A stretch of DNA of 64,000 nucleotides, taken from assembly GCA_034766995.1 (NCBI GenBank), contig CM068315.1, positions 6,710,185 through 6,774,184 on the forward strand, written 5' to 3'. This document shows, piece by piece, positions 1 through 14,979 of this stretch. The stretch comes from Acanthacorydalis orientalis. Taxonomy: Eukaryota > Arthropoda > Insecta > Megaloptera > Corydalidae. The notes below the pieces were generated by a model. That model was not told the origin of the DNA, did not search any database, and worked only from the letters and a program-made list of their open reading frames with translations. Each line of letters starts with the position of its first letter. Within the stretch, counting starts at the first letter, position 1. The position numbers and the translations under genes were made by a program.

Positions 1-303
1 TTCTTTACAATATCAATCGTTTAAATGCGTTTAATAATTATTATCCGATTTACATATTTAGTACATAAGTAAAGGCCATAAAATTATAAAAATCATCTGT
101 GTCCAGTGTTCTTTAATTTATTTATATTTCTTTCAAACTGATTAAATAAATTTCATGTCACATATTGAGGCAATATGGTATAAAAATAACAATTATATAT
201 TCTAATATGTATGTAATCGACCATAAATAGGTGTTAATTGTAAAAATAATAACTATATATAAAAAATCAAAGTGCCAATAAGAATCCAAAAGTTGAAAGT
301 ACC
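1..303. other. AT-rich sequence, no gene seen
   Basis: No coding potential or recognisable repeat is visible. It is the outer flank of the inverted repeat that begins near 304. Confidence 0.5.
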
Positions 304-389
304 TAGTTTAACATTTATGGATTCTAGCTGTTTTTTTTTTAATAATTGTATCTTTTTTATTTTTCTTATTACAATTTAAAACTTTTCAT

Positions 390-455
<66 letters not shown>

Positions 456-1233
456 GCAAATATAAAAATAGATTCTAGTTAGGTGTGCTCTTTAAACAGA
501 TTTTGTTTTTTTTTAATATTCATTTTTTGTAATGTATTTATTAAATATATATTTATAGTTAAAAAACATATTAATTAAATAGACATATCTTAGAATAGAA
601 TACCATTACTATATTAACGTTTAATGAAAAAAAACTTGCAATTATTCAACCACATTTAACTTTTTGGTGAAGTACATTAATGAAATGTGTTTTTATTTTA
701 GAATATGCGATATTGTCACTGATACGATTTAAAAATATGCAACAAAATTTAAGCAATCATTTGAATATAAATATTCACCGGATTAAAAATCGACTAATAA
801 CATATTAATAGAAATCAAATAATGCAATGATAATATAAATGGATTTTTGTTTACAAATGACTTAAAGATAACATGAACAGTAGATCTAAACAAATTTATA
901 TTTTTATCTGTTAAAAAATTAGTTCATTATGTATTTATTATAGTTCTAACCTACATTGTTTACGAAATTAATAAACCATATTATTTTTTTAACACAAATA
1001 AAACCTATCAAAATAAATAAAATTGATTACAGGCAGTAAAACCAGAATAATGCAATCTTTTTTAATCAAACAGCCACTTTGAACATTAATGTACATTTTT
1101 AATTCATATAAAAATTCAAAATATATCAATTAACTACAAACATATGTTTAATATATTAGAAAAAAATAATATTTTATAAAAATAAAAATCTGTTTAAAGA
1201 ACATACCTAACTAGAATCTATTTTTGTATTTGC

Positions 1234-1294
<61 letters not shown>

Positions 1295-1428
1295 TGGTAT
1301 ATATATATATATATATATATGCCATGAAAATTTTTAAATTCTAATAAGAGAATAAAAAAATACAATTATTAAAATTAGATCTATAAGAAAAATTAAAACA
1401 GCTGGAATCCATAAATGTTTAACTAATT
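304..1428. repeat. Imperfect 1.1-kb inverted repeat
   Basis: The stretch at about 304-505 reappears in reverse complement at about 1186-1428. Shared landmarks are a block around AACATTTATGGATTC at the outer ends, a CATGG next to an (AT)n run, and a block around GATTCTAGTTAGGT with TTTAAACAGATTT at the inner ends. Each arm holds a long (AT)n tract (392-453; 1237-1320). Similarity fades gradually into the ~680-bp centre. It has no coding capacity. It could be a foldback element, a palindromic duplication or a MITE, and no clear target-site duplication was found. Confidence 0.7.
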
Positions 1429-1479
1429 GCTTTAAGTAATTAAATACATATTAAAACTTTTCTAAAATATTGTCTAATC

Positions 1480-1511
<32 letters not shown>

Positions 1512-2206
1512 TACATATATTTAAAAATATATTTCTAAACTGTTCTGTCAATTTATTTTTTAAATTATATCACAAACCTCTAATGCCAAAATCCATTTCA
1601 AATATCACTTTTGAACAAATATATTCAATCCATAGTTTTTGTAATAATAATTCTCTGAGTTCTAATTTTTAAAAAATATTTAGTACAAACTACTAAATAA
1701 TGATATATGAAATAAATAAAATTTAATAAAATTCTCTAATTAAATAAGCAATTTATATTCATTATTTTTTTTAAAAAGAAATAGACAAATTATCAAGCAC
1801 ATATTAACAATAACAATTACGAATTATTGACATATCAAGTTCTTCACAATTCAAGGCAAATTCTCAAACACAGTTCATCATTAATTTAATCATGTCTTGG
1901 AATAATAACAAATTAACAAACTCTTGAAAACAAATATTTTTTTTGAAACGTTTATTTAAATATAATAATTTAGACATTATCACTGATAAATATAAATTAT
2001 CGATGGTACAAAAAATTATTTAAAATTATTTTCATACTTACCGATTTGTAGATAATATGGGCAAAATTGTAACAATTATGAATTTAAATATACTTTCATG
2101 CCAGAAACAAACCAATGTTAATAATTAATCGTTCTTCTGACAAACTATTTGAATTCTTCGGCTTACGAAGATTGTATGGCAACCAATTGTGAAAGTAACA
2201 CCTATG
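1429..2206. other. AT-rich intergenic sequence
   Basis: Contains one short (AT)n tract near 1481-1520 and otherwise unique-looking AT-rich DNA. No gene seen. Confidence 0.5.
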
Positions 2207-2273
2207 TATAAATACGATGACACCTACTGTCACTGTTGGTGGGGAGAACAAAAAATAATATTCCTCTGAAAGG
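2207..2273 (+). promoter_or_regulatory. Orphan core-promoter-like cluster
   Basis: A TATA box (TATAAATA, 2207-2214) lies about 25 bases ahead of an initiator-like TCACT whose A is at 2232. A donor-like AGG|GTAAAT follows at 2274. The local composition is less AT-biased than its flanks. No coding exon was recognised downstream on this strand, so it could start a noncoding transcript or a gene lying elsewhere, or be chance. Confidence 0.3.
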
Positions 2274-2389
2274 GTAAATACACATCATTCGAAAATTGTA
2301 TTACAGGTAATGCTATATTCATAGTATAATAAATTCACAATTTATTTTTTATAAAAATCACAATAAAAATAAATTTTAACTTTATGTAT

Positions 2390-5614
<3,225 letters not shown>

Positions 5615-5793
5615 TGATTCAATTTAGGCTTTCACATGGAAATATTGAAATGGGGCGCAGGGGTTAAGAAGTCATGTTATTTTCTGTTTAGTATTTTAGT
5701 TTAATTCAATACTAAAATACAAAAACGGGAGATAAGATGTTTTTTTTAATTTGTTTTTTTTAATAATTTCGTGTGGAAGCCTAAGTTGAATCA
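5615..5793. mobile_element. Small MITE-like palindromic element
   Basis: The ends are inverted repeats of about 30 bp: TGATTCAATTTAGGCTT at 5615 matches the reverse complement of the sequence ending at 5793 with few differences. The centre holds a second perfect 10-bp inverted repeat (5691-5700 with 5711-5720). At ~180 bp with no coding capacity it fits a non-autonomous DNA element. The superfamily is not established; the ends resemble Tc1/mariner-type MITEs, but the target duplication is obscured by flanking (AT)n. Confidence 0.6.
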
Positions 5794-5800
5794 CCGTATG

Positions 5801-5863
<63 letters not shown>

Positions 5864-6138
5864 CATAACTTCACCCAAGTAAAATTAATTAATTTATTTT
5901 TTCCAATTCACATTTTTACAACAAAACTGATTATTTTGTTAAAAATATAACAAAAGTTTCCAAGTACACACTGACTATAAAGTTAACATTATAAAATCAA
6001 TTAATAAAAGTAATAAATCTTTCGTGATATAACTTTATTTATATACATAATTTAGAACTACGGATGTTATAAAATGGTATTTTATAAGGGAGTGTTATCT
6101 CTTAATATGTGTGATTGGACATATGACACACTTTTATG

Positions 6139-6212
<74 letters not shown>

Positions 6213-6547
6213 TTATGATCAAAAAATGTTACTTGGATATTATTTTTGTAGATAGTATGATAAAATGTGAATAAGTTTGCTATTAAGTAATTATTTTTAT
6301 ATTGTTAAATTACCAAATAAAATAAGAAAAATAATTTAATAATTATGCTTAAATTATAGTTTTATTGATAAAAAACATGAAAAAAAAATATTTCATTTAT
6401 TTGTCTTAACATGTTTTTTTCGTTTTGAATTTACGATATTGAGAACTTTAATAATATTTTAAAGATTATTTTAAAGACTTATAAGAACTTTAACTACAAA
6501 CCAAATATTAAACGACTGATGTAAATGAATAGAATAAATAAAAATTG

Positions 6548-6622
<75 letters not shown>

Positions 6623-8830
6623 ATATATATATATACCTTATAAAAATAATAATTTATTAGTACTGTACTTTCATGTTTTAGATTATGAATCCATGCAATC
6701 GTATTATTTAACATCTATATTGTTTTTTTAGAAAAATGTATTATTTCATTATCCATTTCATGATTTTTTTTACCTATACACAAAAAAGTATATATTCTAT
6801 ATCATTATCATCAATTTCAAATAAAGTTTTATTTTTATTCATGTCGCTTAATCATTTAACATAAATTTAATCTTGTCATTTTTTAATAAAATTTACGTGT
6901 CTGTCGATTTGTGAGCATATTATACGATTTACATAACATATTAGATATAGAGTAGAATATTTTGTACTGGCGAAGTTTATCTCGAAAATCTTATCTCGTT
7001 AGAAATACCGACATTTAGATATAGTATAATATGTAAAACTTTTTGCCTTTATATTAAATCATAGGAAATAAAATAAGCTCTTTTGGATAAGAAGAGAATC
7101 AAAGAGCATCTACATCAGAGCGTCTTTTATCTATGATCTGCATGAAGATTTACTTACTACAATACTAACCGATGGCGCTACTTAGTTTGAAAGCACATTT
7201 CTTTATAAAATAAAATATGCTAACAGATTGTTATTTAAAGATAAAATACATTTCATTGAGGTCGATCTTATTAAATCATACGAATAAGATTAATTTAAAA
7301 TATAATTTTAAATATTTCTGGCCCATAACATAATATATTAAGGACTGTACAGAATATTTGAATGATCGAATCGTTCGTTGTACGAAAATAATTTTGTTTT
7401 ATTATAGTGTATATTAAAAAGAATTAAATAAACAGCGTTTCTCAAATAAAAAATGAGGGTCGAGTATCCATAACTCAGTTGAATCGACATGGAGCCTCGT
7501 GGTTACAGATATAATCATTCGGCTATAGCGATTTTGGCCACATGGGAGCTACTACCGTTTTTTGCAGTAATAATTTGAACTTATAAAAATGGTTTTCATT
7601 TTAAAAGAAATTCATTTCAATCTTTTTTAAAAATACCTGTCCTCTTGCTATGAAAAATTATTTAGACTACTACAATTAACACATACTCGTAATAATAACA
7701 AAATTTCTTCGCCAAATAAATAAGTAAATAAGCATTAACGTTTCTGTATCCATATTTTATAAAAGCTGATTTGCTTTTGAAATTCGGTTTTATATTTTAA
7801 AATCACTGCGATAATAATTGCGTTATTGACAATAATTCCAATAATTTATATTCTCATATAAATCGGATATATAATCGCATACCTACAACCCACGACTTCA
7901 GTCGTGTTATTAATACAATAGTTGCGCTGGACACTCAAAAGTAAATTTTTTGTCATTAATGAAAAATCACGTGATCCCGTTAATACGTTGTCCTGATGGT
8001 CATCGTCATTTTGAATCAGATAAGTGTCTATTCTCCATTAGAATATAAACGAAAACAGGCATTTTTATCTTACCCAAAAGAACGAAGAATACCAGGACAA
8101 AAGGTTAAGACATCAAATGTTAAGATAGATTATAAAGAGTATATTAAAGCTTTTAAAAAAGTATATGTAATAGTAAATAATTTAATTAAATTGGAATTCC
8201 TGCTTATTTATGGTAATAACTTTAGCGTTTGTAATTATAAAGTGAATTTACATAACAGATTTTTTCTTCACACGCTGTAGAAAATTTGTACCTTATTATG
8301 GTAGGAAATAAAAAATTACTAGAATACTAAAAATATAATATTACATGAAATATTATTATAGATACATCTCATACGGACTTTCTACTAAATACAACAAATA
8401 AAATTTGAATGTTAACTTCTGAGGAATGTTGAAAATATTTTTATTTCGAAAAAATAAAATTGTTTGCAGATGCCTCTCTTTTCTAGTTTACATCATATAG
8501 ATTTCATGGATAAGCATTAACTGGTCAAAAATAGAACCTTGAAGTTCACTTCTGATATTTTCCATAACTTCAAATCAAACAATAAATATAGTATTTGTTG
8601 ACACTGTTTCAACTGAATAATAGAAAATTTGAACAGTTACCTTAAATCTGTTCATGCGCAGTAAATAACATTCTTAACCACTTTCAAAACAATTGATTTT
8701 TACTACTACGATCATTGATTGACATACTGATAGATGTCGGTACTCAACGCATATGCAATCTTATTCATGAGAAATAAGAGTAGTTTCTTTCATATTAACA
8801 CTGATTGCCTCGTCACTCTAATCTGATTGA
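5794..8830. other. AT-rich intergenic sequence
   Basis: Long (AT)n tracts lie at 5800-5862, 6142-6209 and 6550-6636. A short palindrome (CACGACTTCAGTCGTG, near 7890) and a 94-codon open frame at 7996-8280 are present, but neither matches a family I recognise. No gene is called. Confidence 0.5.
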
Positions 8831-9010
8831 GGGTTGTTTCCGGGGGTTGGGGCACCTAAATGTGGGCGACGCTTTTCTTCAACAAATTACGCAGGCTTTT
8901 ACAAATAATTTGCAACAGTTTCCATTTGTAACACAAATATTGAATAGTAATAACATATAAGTATATTTTCTGATAGAAATATTTTTCTTAACAAAAATAC
9001 ATATTACTTT

Positions 9011-9160
9011 TGTATGATATTTGCTGAAACAATTCAAACAAGGCTGCGGTATTTTTAGACAACTAGGACAATATGTTCCTGTATTTTTTGTATATTTCCT
9101 AGCTTCTTATTGTTCCAAAGTTTGAATGCTTGTCTGATAACAAAGGATACATATTCTTCT
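9011..9160 (-). pseudogene. Fossil piggyBac-type transposase C-terminal zinc ribbon
   Basis: On the minus strand one frame reads RRICILCY, then an in-frame stop (TAA at 9107-9109), then TYCPSC, PCLNCF and SKYHT. The order CxxC, YCxxC, CxxCF, YHT is the cysteine-rich C-terminal domain of piggyBac transposases. No upstream catalytic DDD core was recognised, and the frame is broken by the stop, so this is a fragment of a dead element. Two GC-rich palindromes nearby (near 7890 and at 9371-9389) may belong to the same old insertion, but that is a guess. Confidence 0.65.
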
Positions 9161-9370
9161 GATTGTTTTGCCTTGTGAATTTTTTCTAATTTTTAGACTG
9201 TGCCACTTCTTCTTTATGCTTTTGCATTTTATTGGACCCAATATTTTGAGGATATAACCATTTTTTAACAGTGAAAATAAAAAAATAAATTATTTTTTAA
9301 AACAATTCGAATTATACTGGAAAAACAAACAGATCAATTATAAGCACATACATTCCTAGTATGTCACGCT

Positions 9371-9389
9371 GCATCGCAGCGTGAATGTG
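9371..9389. repeat. Perfect GC-rich hairpin
   Basis: CACGCTGCATCGCAGCGTG folds into an 8-bp perfect stem with an ATC loop. It is followed by a weaker pairing between AAACACA and TGTGTTT about 35 bases further on. It is conspicuous in DNA this AT-rich. The role is unknown. Confidence 0.5.
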
Positions 9390-10111
9390 GGCCTCGCAGG
9401 AAACACAATCGACCTACGGTGGGCGATCAATGTGTTTAAGTTTAAAAATTTATTTAATACAAGCATTTTATATTAAATAGTATTTTAAATAGGTAACAAT
9501 TATTCTATAAATCATTATAACGTCTAATTTTGTAATGAATTACAAGTATTTTATAAAATAATTGTAAAGAACTATTTAAATTTTTGTTTCCATAACTTAG
9601 ATTATAAAAAAAATGATTGCACTTGCTTTATTGTACGACATCCACACAAAAATACTGCAAACGAATTTTATCCAATACATTCTATGTACAATATGCTGAA
9701 TGAATTTTTTTTGGATAATAAATGTATAATTAATAACAGTTGGATTCTTTTCTAATAATAAATTTTCATTGTTTTATTACCCTGCATGCATATAATAAAA
9801 AATATGAACATTGTGATTTTCTATTAATTACACAGATTAAATTGGGCCTATTTTTTTATTTTAACCTTCTAATTCAATCGTTTTTCCACATATCCTAACA
9901 TTAAAATTCTATTGGATTTATAAGTACCAAATTAGATTTAATATGTAATTACATTTTTATATAAAAATATTCTACATAATTCACATAACTTAGCATTATA
10001 TGTCAACACACAAAAAATCAAAATTAGTAACAATAAAAAAGTCTATATTTACAAAACATGTGATATCAATTTCTGATATATCATTACAATCAAATTAACT
10101 TAAATGTAAAA
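9390..10111. other. Intergenic sequence including the GrpE 3' region
   Basis: On the minus strand candidate poly(A) signals AATAAA lie at 9773-9778 and further on, about 330 bases past the GrpE stop. No other gene is seen. Confidence 0.45.
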
Positions 10112-11003
10112 TTAAGAAGCTTTTGCTACTCCAACTAATGCTGGACGAATAACACGTTCATGAAGTGTATAACCAATTTTTGAAACAACAACTACAGTTC
10201 CTGCCTCTTTACCTTCTACTTCCTAAAAAATAAGTTAAAAATTCTCAAATATAATTTTTTTTTTAAAAAAAAGAACAAATAATACAAATTTACTTAACCT
10301 GTTGAAACAATGCCTCATGTAAATTGGGATCAAATTTTTCATCAATTGGGTTAACTGGAATCAGGCCATGTCTTTTAAAAACACTCTGTAATTGCTTTTC
10401 CGTCATTAACAATCCTTCAAACAAACTTTTCAAATGAGGATTATTGTCAGTAATTTGATCCTTAGGAACACTTTCTGTAGCCTTATTAAGAATATCTGCT
10501 ACATCTAATAAATCTTTACAAAAACTTTGTATTCCAAATAATTTAGCATCTTCGATTTGTTTCGTAAGACGTTTTCGTAAATTTTCACCCTCCGCTAAGG
10601 CCCGCTTATATTTATCCTAGCAAAAATATTAAATCGTTAAAATTTTCCAAATACATTAAAAACGTGTTACCTCAAATTCACTACTTCTTTCTTTGAGACT
10701 ATCAATTGTTTTGTTAAGATTTTCAACTTCAGTCTTTAATGATTTTTCCAATTCACTAATATCTGATATACTTTCTGATACAGAATCCTTATTTTTAGTA
10801 GTTTCAGCAGTTGTGTATTTATTAGTAAAATTCCAAGTTACCACTCTACAAGGACTGATCCTGAAAATTACATATTAATTGAAAAACTACAAAAATTATA
10901 TATTATTAATCTCAAAAATCAATTAATACCTTGAATATATTGGTTTCATAGAATTGTTTACTACTGCAAACTTAACAATACTTTTTAAATTCATTAATGC
11001 CAT
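10112..11003 (-). CDS. Roe1: Mitochondrial GrpE nucleotide-exchange factor
   Basis: GrpE drives ADP release from mitochondrial Hsp70 in the matrix and so supports protein import and folding. Exons read in phase with GT-AG borders: 10930-11003, 10671-10860, 10299-10616, 10112-10222, giving 230 residues, the usual length for animal GrpE-like proteins. The N-terminus (MALMNLKSIVKF) is basic and acid-free, as expected of a matrix presequence. Exon 2 encodes a Glu/Lys-rich coiled-coil stretch (ISELEKSLKTEVENLNKTI). Exon 3 carries the DKYKRALAEGENLRKR helix, and exon 4 ends with the conserved beta-domain motif GYTLHERVIRPALVGV. The start is the first ATG of an exon with a good donor (AAG|GTATTA). 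No frame damage is seen. The symbol follows the fly orthologue; the vertebrate name is GRPEL1. Confidence 0.95.
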
Positions 11004-11504
11004 TTTAATTCTTCTTAAAAACAATGTTTTTAAATTACTATAACCAAATGACTTTCAACACGTTTAAAAGGGAATGATGAAATATGTCACATTCTCAGCA
11101 GATAATACAGAATTCATTTTGATATTTATCGAGAATATTACAGTGGGTATTAGAAAATGATGTTAAATAATTTTCAATAAAAATTGTTCACTAATTTCAA
11201 CAAAATGTTAATTTATAACAAAATATTCATAGTAATAGTTCAGTTTAAGGACTTTAGTGAAAACGCACTTTAAAAATTCAAATTTTTTGCTAAATCGATT
11301 AATTACGATGTAAAACGTGATTTAAAATCGGGGGAGCAAGACTTTTTCAATAATATGAAAAAAATGTAGGAAAGTACCCCACTGACAGATGGTACAAACT
11401 ACAATTTATCACAAAAAAGGCTTTTCCATTGAAGTTATTTTTATAATATAAATAAAATTAATAAATTTTGAACGTTAGATATATAAATTTTACTAAAGAT
11501 TATT

Positions 11505-11561
<57 letters not shown>

Positions 11562-12622
11562 GTATATATATATTTATATTTATAATATATATAATTTGTA
11601 TGTGGTATATGTGTGCTGTGTGCTGGGTATATGTGTATATAAAATATCTATGGTTACAGATGGTTCTAGGAAGAGTGTTTATCTATGATAGAGTAATATT
11701 TATGACCTTAGGCTGCCATACAAAATGATAGATAAAGACAATAAAGTGCGATAGACTCAAAAAACATGAAATTCGACATACAGGTACTACTAATCGTTGT
11801 CAAGTGAGTCTACTCCTCCTGACACGCACCACGCACCTCTGCATAAGTCGTTTCTTCTCTACACCTTTCTTACACAACTTCAGTTACAACCAAAGTCTAT
11901 ATTATCTATGGTTCATACACTCAATCACAAATGTGTGTACTAGTGGTGCATAAACTTTACTAATCCAATGACCGCAACAGTTTATTTTTTATAGACCCTC
12001 CTCTTAAACATTCATTCTATGCTGTTTAGTAAAAATATTCGTATAAAAAACATACGTTGAATTATTACTTTGTATTGTCTTTTTTCTGTACCATTTGCAT
12101 GTTCATGATTTATCTCATAATATTCAATATTTTGGTTTATTGTTCGAATTTATAGAGTAAGCTAACAAAATTGTTATTAAAAACGCTTAAAAATTTCTTA
12201 TTAAGTATAAAATAATTCTGTAGATTTAAAAATTTTGTTTGATATGAACAAAAGCATAATAAACATTGAAGTATACAAACATTTTCACTTCTGACAAAGA
12301 TTGTTCTCTTAGGATCTCTGTTAAAATAATAATAAAAAAACATTTAATATTATTTATTGATTCTTTGATTATAAAATTAAATTTTGTAATTGCCTATTTA
12401 AAACTGATTTAATTAAACCAAAACCCATTCATGTTTTTAGTACATTTAGAATCTAAATATATTCTGAAAGAACAAAATTAAAATAAGATTATTATTCACG
12501 GAATATTTGAATTCTTGTATATATCACATTACAGTTCTCACAAATTAACTTTTCTTCGCGACAAAAAATTGTAAATAAAAATTTTGAACATTCTTGATTT
12601 TTGCTTATAAGCATTTTGAAAG
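11004..12622. other. Intergenic sequence
   Basis: Includes an (AT)n tract with TG-rich tail at 11506-11640. Open frames over it are simple-repeat artefacts. A less AT-rich stretch at 11650-11960 has no recognised coding content. Confidence 0.5.
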
Positions 12623-13504
12623 TTTCATCTGCATTAGCCATATGTCAAATATTTCAGTGAAACTTTATTTTAAATATTTACATTTATTCATTTATACATT
12701 TCTGTAAAGAAATAAAGGCAAAATGTCTTTCTTATTTTTTTTTTTTTTTGATAAAATCGCACTGAATATTTTCCATATGTTGCCACTTCTACACCACGTT
12801 GAGGTTGCAGATATGTAGAAGCCCTATCAACCCTAATCTAATCCTGACTTTAATTAAGAAATTATTCAAAATTATTTACAAAAAACACTAACAAATTTAA
12901 AAAAAGTAATTTGAAATAATTAATTATTTTTTATTGAAAACGAAATAGAAGTTAATTTATTATAAAAATAAATTTACATAAAAAAGATCAAAAATAAAAG
13001 TGAACTTAAAAGCAAAAAGCTAAACCTATTCTAGCTAAATTTGAAACTACAAATTTATGTTTCTAAACCAGTTTACCAAATTACCATATTTTAGTTCATT
13101 TTACTCATAGATAGTGACAATTTTAAATTCCTCGTCATTCGAAATATCAGTGATTCCATTTTAATTATATAAAACTCCATATTTTCGAAAATATTCCTTA
13201 GTCATATTTTATCATATACTTTGTTGACTGAAGCATTTTAGTTTTGGTCAAATAAATTCATATTATTAAAAAAATAAACCTAAAATTGAAAATATGATCA
13301 TTAAGCTGAAAATCATGAAACAAAAATTTATATTAGTCACTTGAAATATATATATATATATATGCATGTGTGTGTGTATATTTTCACATTCCCACGCACG
13401 CACACACACATAAATTCATATATTGTTAATCCTAAAAATAAAAAAAATATATTATTGCTGAAAGAAAAAGTATTATTCCTGAAAATAAAAATTATTAATT
13501 AAGC

Positions 13505-13559
<55 letters not shown>

Positions 13560-13991
13560 CACACACACATACACACACACATACACACAGCATTCATACA
13601 TTATTAATACTGAAAATAAAAAAGTATTATTGCTGAAATAAAATATATCATTAAAAACATATAAAAGTTTAAAATAAACATTTAAAAAAATTAGAATCTG
13701 AAAGAAAAAGCATTTGGATTAAAAATTGTAATTCCTAAAAATAAAAATTATTAATTAAGCATTATATATATATATATTATACAACCTGAAAAGAAAAATA
13801 TTAGCTTATATTTAGAACTAAACTATAATAACCTAATAAACACACACACACACATTCACACAATCAAACATACAAAGCTGAACGAAAAGTGATTAGAAAT
13901 TAACAAAGAAAAATACCTTTAAAATATAATCTGAAAAGAAGACTATTAGCTTACATTTAGAATTAAACTATAATAATTTAATTAAAAATCT

Positions 13992-14037
<46 letters not shown>

Positions 14038-14929
14038 GAACATATTAAAAATAAAAGAATCTGAAATTAAAAAATTGTTAGACAAATTAAATAAAACATA
14101 AAATCGCCTCTCAGTTGAAACCTCTATTACATTTGTATACTTTTTTTTTACTTTTTATACTCCTATTTCTTGTTTGATATAAATTACTTCTATTGCTCCA
14201 ATAATATTTTATAATTACACTTTTTATTATTAAAATGTATGGAAGAATAATTGACTGTTTTTCACTTCGAACTGCTTTACGATAAAATATTAACTATATT
14301 TATGGCTCATTTCTTATATTTGTTATTTGCTTGTTTCCTAAGAGAAAAAAATAAAATAATAATTAAAACTTCACATTGTTCATTTTTCTTATGTTCCATT
14401 TTTTGAGACATTCCATTTTAATTCGATTCCATTGTAAATTAAATCCCATTTTAAACTTTGTATCCAGGTTTCTGCTTTACTCAAAATGTATATCAGTCGA
14501 AATTGAAAGGTACTTTTTATCAGTCACTCGTATTATTTTTTAACAACATTCGGTCCAATATTTAATTAATAATCTTCCGGTTCAAAAGTTTAAGATTAAT
14601 TATTTTTAGCCGGCTGTAAAAAATATTAATTAGTATACACATAAAAAATAATCAGTCCACATCCCAATGTTGAAAATTGAAACTGATGTCTTCAGTAAGA
14701 TTTTTTCATAACAACGTTCATTTTTTTCAGCGTTCCACTTTTTTTATATATCAGTTAGATTTGCATATTGATTCCGATTTTCAATTATTTTTTGTTGACA
14801 TTTAATTCCTTCTCATTAAAAATATCATCTCAAAATGTTTCCTTGATTTCGATTTAATTGTTGTATGTTTTTCCAAAATAATAGAATGCATATCTGAAAA
14901 TCATAGTTAAAAAAGACACACATACGCAT

Positions 14930-14979
<50 letters not shown>

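Noticed and set aside
7996..8280. 94-codon plus-strand frame near a CACGTG palindrome
   Set aside because: No recognisable domain and no splice or promoter context; the length is possible by chance, although it is the longest non-repeat frame in the first 10 kb.
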